Counted from the first letter of the stretch, positions 53,576 through 61,646 are shown. The stretch is DNA of 64,000 nucleotides from Tsuneonella deserti (GCF_014644315.1 NZ_BMKL01000001.1:2057001-2121000), one strand, 5' to 3'. The notes: a model not told the origin generated them from the letters alone. Program-made: numbers and translations.

Positions 53576-54280
53576 ATGGGTATCTTCAGCCGCACCCGGG
53601 ACATCATCGCGGCCAATTTCAACGACATGCTCGACAAGGCCGACGATCCGGCGAAGATGATCCGCATGATCATCCTCGAGATGGAGGAAACCCTGGTCGA
53701 GGTGCGCGCCAGCGCCGCTCGCACGATCGCCGACCAGAAGGAAATGCACCGCCACACGATCAAGCTGGAACGGCTTCAGTCCGACTGGGCGGAAAAGGCC
53801 CAACTCGCGCTCAGCAAGGATCGCGAGGACCTGGCCCGCGCGGCGCTGGTCGAAAAGAAGAAGGCGGCCGACATGGCCGAGCAGCTCAAGCAGGAAATCG
53901 CCGTCCTCGACGATGCCCTGCGCGCCTACGAGCAGGACATCGAAAAGCTCCAGGTCCGCCTGCGCGAAGCGCGCAGCCGGCAGACCGCGATCGCCGCGCG
54001 GCTGGAGAGCGCGGAGAACCGCGTCAAGCTGCGCAGCCTGATGACCAACGAACGGGTGGACGACGCCCTCAGCCGCTTCGATCAGCTCGAGCGCCGGGTG
54101 GATTACGCCGAAGGCCGGGCCGATGCCCTGAGCATTGCCGACGGCACCGGCAAGCCAAGCCTTTCGGACGAAATCGCGGCGCTGGCCGGTCAGGACCAGA
54201 TCGACGACGAACTTGCACAGATGAAACGCGCACTCGGCCTCGACGACCAGGCGGGTGACGACGAAACCAGGGAGGGCTGA
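53576..54280 (+). CDS. pspA: Phage shock protein A
   Basis: A 234-residue PspA/IM30 (ESCRT-III-like) protein. ATG 53576 gives the canonical MGIFSRTRDIIAANFNDML, the amphipathic membrane-binding helix, with GGAG upstream. MIRMIILEMEETLVEVRASA, then long coiled coils (MAEQLKQEIAVLDDALRAYE) follow. The last 30 residues (DEIAALAGQDQIDDELAQMK) form the C-terminal helix. It binds PspF in unstressed cells and forms membrane-repairing assemblies under stress. A possible 80-residue N-terminal extension is described separately. Confidence 0.95.
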   Translation: MGIFSRTRDIIAANFNDMLDKADDPAKMIRMIILEMEETLVEVRASAARTIADQKEMHRHTIKLERLQSDWAEKAQLALSKDREDLARAALVEKKKAADMAEQLKQEIAVLDDALRAYEQDIEKLQVRLREARSRQTAIAARLESAENRVKLRSLMTNERVDDALSRFDQLERRVDYAEGRADALSIADGTGKPSLSDEIAALAGQDQIDDELAQMKRALGLDDQAGDDETREG

Positions 54281-54285
54281 GGGCC

Positions 54286-54582
54286 GTGGATACCATAGTA
54301 GTCGTGGCGATACTTTTCATCGCCCTTCCGTGGATCATTCTCCACTACATCACGAAGTGGAAGACCGCTTCGACCATCACGACCGACGACGAATCGCTGC
54401 TGGATGAGCTGTACCACCTCGCCAAGCGCCTCAACGACCGGATGGAAACCGTGGAACGCCTCGTTGCCTCGGACAACCCCGAGTTCAAGCCCGCTCGCCT
54501 GACTCACGAGCGCGAGCTCGACGACGAGCCGCTGCGCGAACTCGACCGCATGATTGCCGAAAAGAAGGGAGCCCGCTCGTGA
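54286..54582 (+). CDS. pspB: Phage shock protein B
   Basis: A 98-residue protein: an N-terminal membrane helix (TIVVVAILFIALPWIILHYI), the conserved PspB transition HYITKWK, then a cytoplasmic helix LDELYHLAKRLNDRMETVERL, typical of PspB. The start is GTG 54286, five bases after pspA. With PspC it senses envelope stress and sequesters PspA. It is longer than E. coli PspB (74) by an acidic-basic tail (HERELDDEPLRELDRM). Confidence 0.93.
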   Translation: MDTIVVVAILFIALPWIILHYITKWKTASTITTDDESLLDELYHLAKRLNDRMETVERLVASDNPEFKPARLTHERELDDEPLRELDRMIAEKKGARS

Positions 54583-54956
54583 ACAGCCCGCGCACCACGC
54601 TCTACCGCGACAAGCAGAATGCCAAGCTGCTCGGCGTATGCTCGGGCATCGCGGACTACACCGGGGTCAACGTCCTGTGGGTCCGGCTCGCCTTCATCAT
54701 CCTGCTGCTGACGGTCGCGCCGATCCTGCTGCCGGGATATTTCCTGGCCGGGATGGTCCTGAACAAGAAGCCGGCGCACCTCTACGTCGATCACGAAGAG
54801 CAGAGGTACTGGCAGCGCGTCCGCCAGAGCCCGCAGCGCACTGCGCGCGAGATCCGCGGCAAGTTCCGCGAGATCGACCGCCGCCTGGCCGACGTGGAGA
54901 CGTACTACGTCACCAGCAATCCGCGCCTTTCGGCTGAAATCGAGCGGCTGCGCTGA
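54579..54956 (+). CDS. pspC: Phage shock protein C
   Basis: A 125-residue PspC-domain protein: TTLYRDKQNAKLLGVCSGIADYTGVNVLWVRL (in part) is the PspC signature, followed by a membrane segment (FIILLLTVAPILLPGYFLAG) and a soluble C-terminal helix RTAREIRGKFREIDRRLADV. The GTG start at 54579 overlaps the pspB stop (GTGA). In E. coli, PspC works with PspB at the inner membrane. Confidence 0.94.
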   Translation: MNSPRTTLYRDKQNAKLLGVCSGIADYTGVNVLWVRLAFIILLLTVAPILLPGYFLAGMVLNKKPAHLYVDHEEQRYWQRVRQSPQRTAREIRGKFREIDRRLADVETYYVTSNPRLSAEIERLR

Positions 54957-54985
54957 AACCGCCGCTCTTCGAGGGGAATTTTGAA

Positions 54986-55297
54986 ATGGAAGATTTGACC
55001 GGGCTCGTGGCGGTGATGGCACCCTTCCTGATGGTCTTCGGGATCGTCTGGGTCAGGAGCCGCAGCAAGCTGGAGGAAAAGCGCCTTCACGCGACCGCGG
55101 AAAGCAGCGCCGAAAAGGCCGCCCAGTACGTCAGCCACGTGGCCGAGCTGGAGGACCGTGTGCGCGTCCTGGAGCGGATCGTGACCGACCGCGGCTACGA
55201 CGTGGCGACCCAGATCGAGGCGCTGCGCGACCAGCGCCGGGTTGAGAGCTCTGACAACGGAGTGGCGATCGACAATATTCGGCGGGAGCGCGTGTGA
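54986..55297 (+). CDS. PspB-like small membrane protein 1 of the psp operon
   Basis: A 103-residue protein with an N-terminal membrane helix (LTGLVAVMAPFLMVFGIVWV) and a C-terminal coiled coil ending AELEDRVRVLERIVTDRG then YDVATQIEALRDQR. The segment resembles the PspB coiled coil (METVERL). ATG 54986 has GAGGGG upstream. It follows pspC by 29 bases and overlaps the next gene (TGATG). It probably arose by duplication of pspB and was kept as an extra stress-sensing subunit; this is inference. Confidence 0.85.
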   Translation: MEDLTGLVAVMAPFLMVFGIVWVRSRSKLEEKRLHATAESSAEKAAQYVSHVAELEDRVRVLERIVTDRGYDVATQIEALRDQRRVESSDNGVAIDNIRRERV

Positions 55298-55632
55298 TGC
55301 CAGATGAAGTCGTCATGCTGATAACCTTCTGCCTGATCGCGGCCGTGCTGGTGACCGGGGCGCTGGTTTATGGCTGGGTTCACACGACCAAGCTCAAAAT
55401 CCGTCACGGCTATCCGCTGCAGAGCATGTGGGGCCAGCCTCTCCGGCCCAGCACCACCGCCGAAGCGGAAGAGCGGGTCAGCTTGCTCACGCAGGAAAAC
55501 GCCCAGCTCAAGGCTCAGGTCGGCTCGATGCGCGAACGGCTGGAAACGGTCGAACGGATCGTCACCGATGGCGGCTACCGTCTCACTCACGAGATCGAGC
55601 GGCTGCGGGACGGATCGGAGAAGGTGCAATGA
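55297..55632 (+). CDS. PspB-like small membrane protein 2 of the psp operon
   Basis: A 111-residue protein: membrane helix MLITFCLIAAVLVTGALVYG, a basic linker (HTTKLKIRHGYP), then a coiled coil (ERVSLLTQENAQLKAQVGSM) ending RLETVERIVTDGGY and LTHEIERLRDGS. The ending is nearly the same as in the preceding gene and in pspB. ATG 55297 shares bases with the previous stop; GTG 55294 is an alternative. Confidence 0.85.
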   Translation: MPDEVVMLITFCLIAAVLVTGALVYGWVHTTKLKIRHGYPLQSMWGQPLRPSTTAEAEERVSLLTQENAQLKAQVGSMRERLETVERIVTDGGYRLTHEIERLRDGSEKVQ

Positions 55633-55901
55633 GCCCCGGAACTGCCCTCGTCGCGATCATCGCCATCCTCGCGGTCATGATCATGCGGATCGTGAAGTAC
55701 AACACCGACCGGCGATCTTCCCCGCCCGAGGCATTGCCGGACACTGCCGAGAACGTCGCGCTGCGCCGCGAAGTCGAGGACTTGCGCGAACGGGTCCGCG
55801 TGCTCGAGCGTATTGCGACGGACGCGAACACGACGACCGCGCTCGAAAGCCGCCGCGTGGCCGAAGAAATCGAAGCTCTGCGCGACACGCGCCAATCCTG
55901 A
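55629..55901 (+). CDS. PspB-like small membrane protein 3 of the psp operon
   Basis: A 90-residue protein: membrane helix TALVAIIAILAVMIMRIV, linker, and coiled coil REVEDLRERVRVLERIATD followed by VAEEIEALRDTR. The ATG overlaps the previous TGA (ATGA). The repeated ERI-x-TD and EIEALRD elements tie it to the neighbouring genes. Confidence 0.82.
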   Translation: MSPGTALVAIIAILAVMIMRIVKYNTDRRSSPPEALPDTAENVALRREVEDLRERVRVLERIATDANTTTALESRRVAEEIEALRDTRQS

Positions 55902-55929
55902 ACATCACGGTGCAACAAGGACCTGGCAG

Positions 55930-56181
55930 ATGGACCAACAGATTGTTCTTGCCGCCACATCGCTGACCGCCATCGCGATCGTCGCCTTCGCGACCCTGCG
56001 CGGGTGGCAGGGCTGGCTCGCACTCAAGGAGCACGAGCTCGAACGCGGTGTGAACCACCTCCGCGAACGGCACAGCGGGCCCGAAACGGGGAGCGCGCTC
56101 GGCGCCGCCCGGATCGAGATCAGCGACCTCAAGGAACGAATCCGCAAGCTCGAGGCCATCGCCAGCGGGGTCGATCTGTGA
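55930..56181 (+). CDS. PspB-like small membrane protein 4 of the psp operon
   Basis: An 83-residue protein: membrane helix QQIVLAATSLTAIAIVAFAT, a helix GWLALKEHELERGVNHLRER and a short C-terminal coiled coil ISDLKERIRKLEAIASGVDL (same register as the LERI segments of its neighbours but truncated). ATG 55930 lies 28 bases after the preceding stop. Most diverged of the four PspB-like copies. Confidence 0.78.
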   Translation: MDQQIVLAATSLTAIAIVAFATLRGWQGWLALKEHELERGVNHLRERHSGPETGSALGAARIEISDLKERIRKLEAIASGVDL

Positions 56182-56354
56182 GCGCGGTCCGCAACGGTGC
56201 GGCGCAGGCCGGCATCGGACTTGGCAGCGCTATCGCGGTGGCCATCAGCTGGAGCTTGCATAAGTCGATCGTGTGGGCCGCGATCCAGGGATTCCTCGGC
56301 TGGTTCTATGTGATCTACTATGCCCTCACCCGCCCGGGAGGGTTGTCCGGCTGA
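56178..56354 (+). CDS. 58-residue membrane protein at the end of the psp operon
   Basis: The GTG start at 56178 overlaps the previous TGA (GTGA). The protein has Gly/Ala-rich GIGLGSAIAVAISWSLHKS and a second hydrophobic stretch WAAIQGFLGWFYVIYYAL, ending in a short polar tail. Two membrane passes, or one plus a re-entrant segment, are possible. It lacks the coiled coil of its neighbours, and no family was recognised. Confidence 0.75.
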   Translation: MSAVRNGAAQAGIGLGSAIAVAISWSLHKSIVWAAIQGFLGWFYVIYYALTRPGGLSG

Positions 56355-56403
56355 ACCCAGCCGGGACTAGGCCGCGCCCGCCCGCTCGGCTACGGCGCGC
56401 GCC

Positions 56404-56829
56404 ATGCGCGACCTTGCCGACATCGCAGAGGAATACGATTTCCTCGATCCCGACGACCGTTACCGCCTGTTGATCGAGCTTGGCCGCGAGCTCGAGCCGA
56501 TGCCCGATGCGCTGAAGACCGACGCCACCCTCGTACGGGGCTGCTCGGCCAGCGTGTGGGTCTATCCCACCGGGGATGCGGAGAAGCTCCATTTCCTCGC
56601 CGACAGCAACGCCGCGATCACCAAGGGAATCGTCGCGCTGGTGATCGCCGCCGTGCAGGACCGGTCCGCCGCTGAAGTGGCGGCGATGGATGTGGCGAAA
56701 GCGCTGGCGCCGTTCGATCTGAAGAACCAGCTCAGTTCGAACCGTACTCAGGGCGTTCCCAACATGATCGCGCTCGTCCAGGCGCATGCCGCGCGGCTGG
56801 CAGGCGAGTCGCCCGTTCGGCGCGCGTGA
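56404..56829 (+). CDS. sufE: SufE-like cysteine desulfuration protein
   Basis: A 141-residue sulfur acceptor that takes persulfide sulfur from a SufS-type desulfurase. The catalytic Cys47 lies in LVRGCSASVWVYP; YDFLDPDDRYRLLIELGREL is the SufE N-terminal signature, and NRTQGVPNMI closes the fold. No suf operon is adjacent. The start region lacks a strong ribosome-binding site, but ATG 56404 gives the normal N-terminus. Confidence 0.92.
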   Translation: MRDLADIAEEYDFLDPDDRYRLLIELGRELEPMPDALKTDATLVRGCSASVWVYPTGDAEKLHFLADSNAAITKGIVALVIAAVQDRSAAEVAAMDVAKALAPFDLKNQLSSNRTQGVPNMIALVQAHAARLAGESPVRRA

Positions 56830-56877
56830 ACCAATCGGGCAGGAGCGAGTTAACCCCCCGATAGCTGGGAGGGCACG

Positions 56878-57804
56878 CTGCCTCACGATTCATCCGAAGC
56901 GCATCTGCTGGAGCTGCTCGCGTGGCTCTCGCAGGAGAACTACGCCTTCCGCTCGGTCACTCCCGCGACCCACGCCAGGGTGGTCCGCAAGAGGCCGCCG
57001 GCAGCAAGCGTGCGCGACGTTCTGGGGTGGAGCATGCCCTTCCGGCCGGACGCCCTTCCCGCCGAATTGCTCGACCTGCTGCGCCGTGCCGATGCGCTCG
57101 AGTCTTGTTCCGAAGGTTTCCGCAGCAGGTTCCGTGTGTCCAGCCTTGGCCAACGGCTGTTCCTGCATTCGGCCTATCCCACCTCCAGCGAAGACGCCGT
57201 GTTCTTTGGACCTGACACCTATCGCTATGCCGCCCTCATCGAAAACGAACTGCCGGGCCTTGGCCCCAAACGGAGGATCGTCGATGTCGGCGCGGGCACC
57301 GGCGCGGGCGGGATTGTCGCAGCGAAGCTGTGTTCCGGCGCGCGCCTCACGCTCACCGACGTGAACCAGGCGGCTCTCCGCCTCGCGCGGATCAACGCCG
57401 CGTTCGCCGGGGTCGAGGCCGAACTGGTCGAAGGAGAGGGGCTGGACCGGGTTGACGGACCGATCGACCTCATCCTCGCCAACCCGCCCTATATCATGGA
57501 CGAAAAAGGGCGCGCCTACCGCGATGGGGGCAACATGCATGGCGCGCGGTTATCGTTCGACTGGGCGCTGGAGGCAGCCCGCCGGCTCGCGCCCGGAGGC
57601 CACATGGTGCTCTACACCGGCGTCTCCATCATCGATGGCGAAGACGAACTGCGCGCCGCCCTCGCCCGCGACCTGCCCGGGCTCGGCTGCTCGCTGCGGT
57701 ATCGCGAGCTCGACCCGGATGTCTTCGGAGAGGAGCTGGAAAAGCCGCCCTACCGGGACGTGGAGCGCATCGCCGCAGTCGCAGCGGTCATCACCAGGAA
57801 CTGA
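56878..57804 (+). CDS. HemK/PrmC-like SAM-dependent methyltransferase
   Basis: About 308 residues if translation begins at CTG 56878. The C-terminal half has the SAM loop RIVDVGAGTGAGGIVAA, the acidic loop TLTDVNQAALRLAR and the catalytic NPPY motif (LILANPPYIMDEKG), as in N5-glutamine or N6-adenine methyltransferases. The N-terminal half is a helical domain (LLELLAWLSQENYAFR and later SMPFRPDALPAELLDLL). GGGAGGG is placed four bases before the CTG and no ATG, GTG or TTG lies in frame until GTG 56980, which would cut the helical domain. The substrate is unknown. Confidence 0.83.
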   Translation: MPHDSSEAHLLELLAWLSQENYAFRSVTPATHARVVRKRPPAASVRDVLGWSMPFRPDALPAELLDLLRRADALESCSEGFRSRFRVSSLGQRLFLHSAYPTSSEDAVFFGPDTYRYAALIENELPGLGPKRRIVDVGAGTGAGGIVAAKLCSGARLTLTDVNQAALRLARINAAFAGVEAELVEGEGLDRVDGPIDLILANPPYIMDEKGRAYRDGGNMHGARLSFDWALEAARRLAPGGHMVLYTGVSIIDGEDELRAALARDLPGLGCSLRYRELDPDVFGEELEKPPYRDVERIAAVAAVITRN

Positions 57805-57828
57805 AGGAAGAGCCGGATTGGGGGCCGG

Positions 57829-58368
57829 TCAGGCGTCGGCGCTGTCGCGCACCACCGCGATGCCCGCCTCGCGCTGGCGCCGAAGCTCGGCCTTGAGCCG
57901 CGCCGGATCGCGGGCGAGGACGAACCCGAAGCTTACACCGCCTTCCTTGCCGATCGTCGCGTGGTGAAGCTTGTGCGCCTGGACCAGCCGCTTGGCATAG
58001 CCGCGCCTGGGCACCCAGCGGAACCAGCGCTGGTGGACCAGCCCGTCGTGCACCAGCGTGTAGATCACCCCGTAGAGCAGCACCCCGAGCCCGATCCACG
58101 TGCCCGGCCACCAGGCATTCGTGCCCATCACCAGCGGGCTGCCGAGCGCGAACATCGATATGCTGATCGCCGCGCCGACCAGCGCATAGAGGTCGTTCTT
58201 CTCGAGTGCGCCATCGTGGGGCTCGTGATGGTCGCGGTGCCAGCCCCAGCCGAACCCGTGCATGACATATTTGTGGCTGGCCCAGACGACCAGCTCCATC
58301 CCGACCAGCGCGGCGAGGGTTATGGCAAAGGCAGCAATCGGCAACACCCGGTCGATATAGGCGATCAT
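57829..58368 (-). CDS. crtZ: Beta-carotene hydroxylase CrtZ
   Basis: A 179-residue diiron membrane hydroxylase adding 3-OH groups to beta-ionone rings (zeaxanthin formation). The histidine boxes are complete: HKYVMHG, HRDHHEPH, HDGLVHQRW and HKLHHAT. Four hydrophobic segments fit. ATG 58368 begins MIAYIDRVLP. No other carotenoid genes are nearby, so the rest of the pathway lies elsewhere. Yellow-orange carotenoids are typical of sphingomonads. Confidence 0.95.
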   Translation of the reverse strand: MIAYIDRVLPIAAFAITLAALVGMELVVWASHKYVMHGFGWGWHRDHHEPHDGALEKNDLYALVGAAISISMFALGSPLVMGTNAWWPGTWIGLGVLLYGVIYTLVHDGLVHQRWFRWVPRRGYAKRLVQAHKLHHATIGKEGGVSFGFVLARDPARLKAELRRQREAGIAVVRDSADA

Positions 58369-58491
58369 CGCACCGTCCGCGACGGTTTCTTGCCGCAAAC
58401 CGTCAATTGCATTCGCGATCCGTTCATATTCGCAGCCCCATTCATGAACGCGAGGCCAGGCACCGGCCCCCAACAAAAAAGGAACTGCGAC

Positions 58492-58908
58492 ATGAATACC
58501 CGCGCCCGAATCATCCTTTCCGCCTTGCTCGGCAGCGCCGTGCTCGCCTCCGCCATGCCTGCGCAGGCGCAGGTCTATTCGCAGAACCATGACCGCTACG
58601 AACAGCGGCGGGACTACAACGATCGCTACGACCGTTATGACCGGTACGATCGCGGAGAGGCCAACGCCATTCGCGTGCAGATCGAGCAGCTCGAGCAGCG
58701 CGTCCGGCATCTCGACAACCGCGACCGCATTTCCGAGCGCGAGGCGGCCACCCTCCGCCGCGCGGCATCCGACTTGCGCTACCAGTATCGCAACTACGCC
58801 CGCGACGGCCTGTCGCGCGGAGAGTCGCGCATCCTTCGGGACCGCATCCAGCGCCTCCATCAGCGTGTCGCGTACGAACGCCGCGATAACGACGGCCGCC
58901 GCTGGTAA
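58492..58908 (+). CDS. Small exported protein with Arg-Tyr-Asp repeats
   Basis: A 138-residue protein with a clear signal peptide (MNTRARIILSALLGSAVLAS, cleavage near AQAQ-VYS). The mature part starts with YDRYDRYDRGE-type repeats and continues as Arg/Gln/Glu-rich helices (IRVQIEQLEQRVRHLDNRDR, GLSRGESRILRDRIQRLHQR). It is probably periplasmic. No family was recognised. ATG 58492 has AAGGA upstream. Confidence 0.8.
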   Translation: MNTRARIILSALLGSAVLASAMPAQAQVYSQNHDRYEQRRDYNDRYDRYDRYDRGEANAIRVQIEQLEQRVRHLDNRDRISEREAATLRRAASDLRYQYRNYARDGLSRGESRILRDRIQRLHQRVAYERRDNDGRRW

Positions 58909-58925
58909 GGACCGACCGGTCAATC

Positions 58926-58960
58926 GAAGGCGCCCCGCTCAAGCGAGCGGCGGCGCCTTC
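58926..58960. terminator. Hairpin between convergent genes (likely bidirectional terminator)
   Basis: GAAGGCGCC and GGCGCCTTC pair perfectly, with CCGCTC/GAGCGG extending the stem around an AAGC loop. It lies between two convergent stops (58908 and 58967). T-runs are weak on both sides. Confidence 0.7.
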
Positions 58961-58966
58961 GTCGCG

Positions 58967-59374
58967 TCAGCCCTGCTCGGCGGTCGGAAAGAAGAAGCGG
59001 GCGATTTCCTCGCCGATCCGCGCCGGCCGCAGGGTGCCTGCGTCGACGCAGCACCAGCTCGATCGCACTTCGGCCAGCACCTCTTCCCCGCGCTCGATGA
59101 CCGTGTGGTAGAATGCGCGCGCGCCGTGGATCTTTTCGAGCACCGTGCGCGCGATGACGTCGTCTTCCAGGAAAGCAGGGCGCCGGTAAGTGATCTCGTG
59201 CTTCAGGGCGACCCACAGCCGCTCGGCCACCGCCTCGGCCGGGGCGAGCTTGTTCCAGTGGGCCAGTACCGCGTCCTGCACCCAGCCGAGATAGCGCGCG
59301 TTGTTCACGTGCCCCATGAAATCGATGTCCGCAGGCACGATGCGAATCGGGAAGCTGAAAGGGGCTGCTGACAT
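58967..59374 (-). CDS. Acyl-CoA thioesterase, 4HBT hotdog family
   Basis: A 135-residue hotdog-fold thioesterase. PADIDFMGHVNNARYLGWVQDAV (in part DFMGHVNNARYLGW) contains the active-site Asp of the 4-hydroxybenzoyl-CoA thioesterase group, and ITYRRPAFLEDDV follows. The acyl-CoA substrate is unknown. ATG 59374 starts the protein; the ribosome-binding site is weak. Confidence 0.88.
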   Translation of the reverse strand: MSAAPFSFPIRIVPADIDFMGHVNNARYLGWVQDAVLAHWNKLAPAEAVAERLWVALKHEITYRRPAFLEDDVIARTVLEKIHGARAFYHTVIERGEEVLAEVRSSWCCVDAGTLRPARIGEEIARFFFPTAEQG

Positions 59375-59469
59375 GCGTGTAAGCTAGCTACGGCGAGCCC
59401 GTAATTCCATGCCTATCGCGACTCGTTCACCTTGCGGCGAGGTTTCGGCTAAACGCCCACCGCTACCGA

Positions 59470-59492
59470 GGACAAGATTTCCCATCTTGTCC
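59470..59492. repeat. Perfect 9-base inverted repeat upstream of leuC
   Basis: GGACAAGAT-TTCCC-ATCTTGTCC, a perfect dyad with a 5-base centre, ends 30 bases before the leuC ATG. No T-run follows. It could be a repressor operator or a leader hairpin affecting leuC translation. Confidence 0.5.
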
Positions 59493-59522
59493 GTGTTCCG
59501 TCCGCGGGCCTAGCCAACCGGC

Positions 59523-60956
59523 ATGGCCAGCCGCCCGCGCACGCTCTACGAAAAGATCTGGGACGCCCACGTCGTCGAGACGCGGGAGGACGGTACCAGC
59601 CTGGTCTACATCGACCGTCACCTGGTGCACGAGGTGACAAGTCCGCAGGCTTTCGAGGCGCTCCGTATCGCCGGACGGACGGTGCGCCGCCCGGATCTGA
59701 CGCTGGCGGTGCCCGATCACAACCTGCCGACCACCGCGCGGCGCGACGCTTCGGGCAATCGCCTTCCCATCGCCGATCCCGAAAGCGCTGCGCAGCTTGC
59801 CGCACTCGAACGCAACGCGCCCGAATTCGGCATCGCCTACATCGGGCCCACCGATGCGGCGCAGGGCATCGTCCACGTCGTGGGTCCCGAACAGGGCTTC
59901 TCGCTTCCGGGCGCGACCATCGTCTGCGGCGATAGCCATACTGCATCGCACGGGGGCATCGGCGCGCTGGCATTCGGCATCGGCACCAGCGAGGTCGAGC
60001 ACGTGCTGGCGACCCAGACGCTGCTGCTGCAGCCGTCGAAGACGATGGAAGTGCGGGTCGAGGGAGAGCTCCCCGCAGGCGTGACCGCCAAGGACCTGAT
60101 CCTGCATATCATCGGCCGCATCGGGACCGCCGGCGGGACCGGCCACGTCATGGAATATCGCGGCCCGGTGTTCGACGCGATGAGCGTCGAGGGAAGGCTG
60201 ACAGTCTGCAATATGAGCATCGAGGCCGGCGCCCGCGCGGGCCTGATCGCGCCCGACGAAACGGTGTTCGCTTATCTCGAGGGGCGCCCCTTCGCCCCGC
60301 GCGGTGATGCCTGGGACCGCGCGGTCGCCTGGTGGCGCAGCCTGGGCACCGATCCCGGCGCGCGCTTCGACAAGTCGGTGGTGATCGACGCCCGCGAGAT
60401 CGAGCCCACGGTCACCTGGGGGACCAGCCCGGAGGACGTCGCGCCCATCGGGGCGAGCGTGCCGCATCCCGACAGCTTCGCTGACCCCGGCAAGCGCGAC
60501 GCGGTTCGCCGGAGCCTGGCCTACATGGGGCTGGAGCCGGGCCAGAAACTCGCTGAAGTGCCGATCGAGAACGTCTTCATCGGAAGCTGCACCAACAGCC
60601 GGATCGAGGACTTGCGCGCTGCCGCCCAGGTGCTTCGCGGCCGCCGCAAGGCCGAAGGCGTCAAATGGGCGATCGTCGTGCCCGGCTCGGGCCTGGTGAA
60701 GGCGCAGGCCGAGGCCGAGGGCCTCGACCAGGTATTCATCGAGGCCGGACTGGAATGGCGGGAACCCGGCTGCTCGGCGTGCCTCGCGATGAACCCGGAC
60801 AAGGTCCCGCCGGGCGAACGCTGCGCCTCGACGAGCAACCGCAACTTCGTCGGGCGCCAGGGACCGGGCGCGCGCACCCACCTCCTGTCTCCCGCCATGG
60901 CCGCCGCTGCCGCCGTGACCGGCAAGTTGACCGACGTGCGCGAGCTGGTCGGCTGA
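59523..60956 (+). CDS. leuC: 3-isopropylmalate dehydratase large subunit LeuC
   Basis: A 477-residue aconitase-family enzyme of leucine synthesis. It isomerises 2- to 3-isopropylmalate with LeuD. The [4Fe-4S] cysteines are in [12 protein letters not shown] and [30 protein letters not shown] (in part) is a family signature. ATG 59523 begins [18 protein letters not shown] (in part). The stop overlaps a CTG that appears to start the next gene. Confidence 0.97.
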   Translation: MASRPRTLYEKIWDAHVVETREDGTSLVYIDRHLVHEVTSPQAFEALRIAGRTVRRPDLTLAVPDHNLPTTARRDASGNRLPIADPESAAQLAALERNAPEFGIAYIGPTDAAQGIVHVVGPEQGFSLPGATIVCGDSHTASHGGIGALAFGIGTSEVEHVLATQTLLLQPSKTMEVRVEGELPAGVTAKDLILHIIGRIGTAGGTGHVMEYRGPVFDAMSVEGRLTVCNMSIEAGARAGLIAPDETVFAYLEGRPFAPRGDAWDRAVAWWRSLGTDPGARFDKSVVIDAREIEPTVTWGTSPEDVAPIGASVPHPDSFADPGKRDAVRRSLAYMGLEPGQKLAEVPIENVFIGSCTNSRIEDLRAAAQVLRGRRKAEGVKWAIVVPGSGLVKAQAEAEGLDQVFIEAGLEWREPGCSACLAMNPDKVPPGERCASTSNRNFVGRQGPGARTHLLSPAMAAAAAVTGKLTDVRELVG

Positions 60957-61447
60957 GCGAACGCAAATCCGCATTCGCCCCGGTCGCGGAGCGGGACGCG
61001 CGGGTCCTGATCCTCGGCAGCCTGCCGGGCGAGGCCTCGCTCGCCGAGCGGCGTTACTACGCGCACCCGCGCAATCGCTTCTGGCATCTGGTGGGACACA
61101 CAATCGGCCAGGATCTTGTCTCGCTCGCCTACGAGGCGCGGCTCGATGCGTTGAAGGTTGCCCGGATCGCCTTGTGGGATACGGTCGCTTCCGCGCGGCG
61201 CGAGGGCAGCCTCGACGCGGCGATCCGCGAGGCCGACCATGCGCCATTGGCCGAACTGGTCGCCACGTTGCCCGATTTGCGCGCGGTCGGCTTCAATGGT
61301 CGGACCAGCGCCGCCATCGGCCGGCCGCAGCTCGCCGCAAGCAGGCTTGCGCTGATCGACCTGCCGTCCTCCTCTCCCGCGTACGCGGCGATGCCACTGG
61401 CCGACAAAGAGCGGCTTTGGGCCCGTCTAGCCGATTTCCTCGCCTGA
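60953..61447 (+). CDS. Mug/hypoxanthine-type DNA glycosylase (UDG superfamily), probable CTG start
   Basis: About 164 residues. [32 protein letters not shown] (in parts [14 protein letters not shown] and [14 protein letters not shown]) is the active-site region of family-6 UDG-like/Mug glycosylases that remove deaminated bases; [19 protein letters not shown] and [11 protein letters not shown] match later motifs. No ATG, GTG or TTG exists between leuC and the domain; CTG 60953 overlaps the leuC TGA (CTGA), mimicking the usual ATGA coupling. An upstream in-frame start within leuC cannot be excluded. Confidence 0.82.
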   Translation: MSERKSAFAPVAERDARVLILGSLPGEASLAERRYYAHPRNRFWHLVGHTIGQDLVSLAYEARLDALKVARIALWDTVASARREGSLDAAIREADHAPLAELVATLPDLRAVGFNGRTSAAIGRPQLAASRLALIDLPSSSPAYAAMPLADKERLWARLADFLA

Positions 61448-61475
61448 CCCCTTGCGCCCCTATCCGCAGCGCCGC

Positions 61476-61646
61476 ATGGATATATCCATGACCAGCAAGA
61501 TTTCCGGCAAGGCCATCGCCGCGGGTGCGGCTATCGGCTCCGCCGCCATCGCCGCCGCGCTGCTCTATGCGAACAAGCGCAAGGAGCGCAAAACGCCCGA
61601 TCAGCTTCCCTCCATTCCCTCCGGCGAGCCGCCGGAAACCGACTGA
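61476..61646 (+). CDS. Small single-span membrane protein before leuD
   Basis: A 56-residue protein (52 if it starts at ATG 61488). A hydrophobic Ala/Ile-rich helix ([19 protein letters not shown]) is followed by a basic stretch [11 protein letters not shown] and a polar tail. Its TGA overlaps the leuD ATG (TGATG), so it is co-translated with leuD. No family was recognised. Confidence 0.68.
   Translation: MDISMTSKISGKAIAAGAAIGSAAIAAALLYANKRKERKTPDQLPSIPSGEPPETD

Noticed and set aside
59463..61247. Minus-strand open frame of nearly 600 codons opposite leuC and the glycosylase
   Set aside because: Spans two clear genes on the other strand and lacks recognisable domains.
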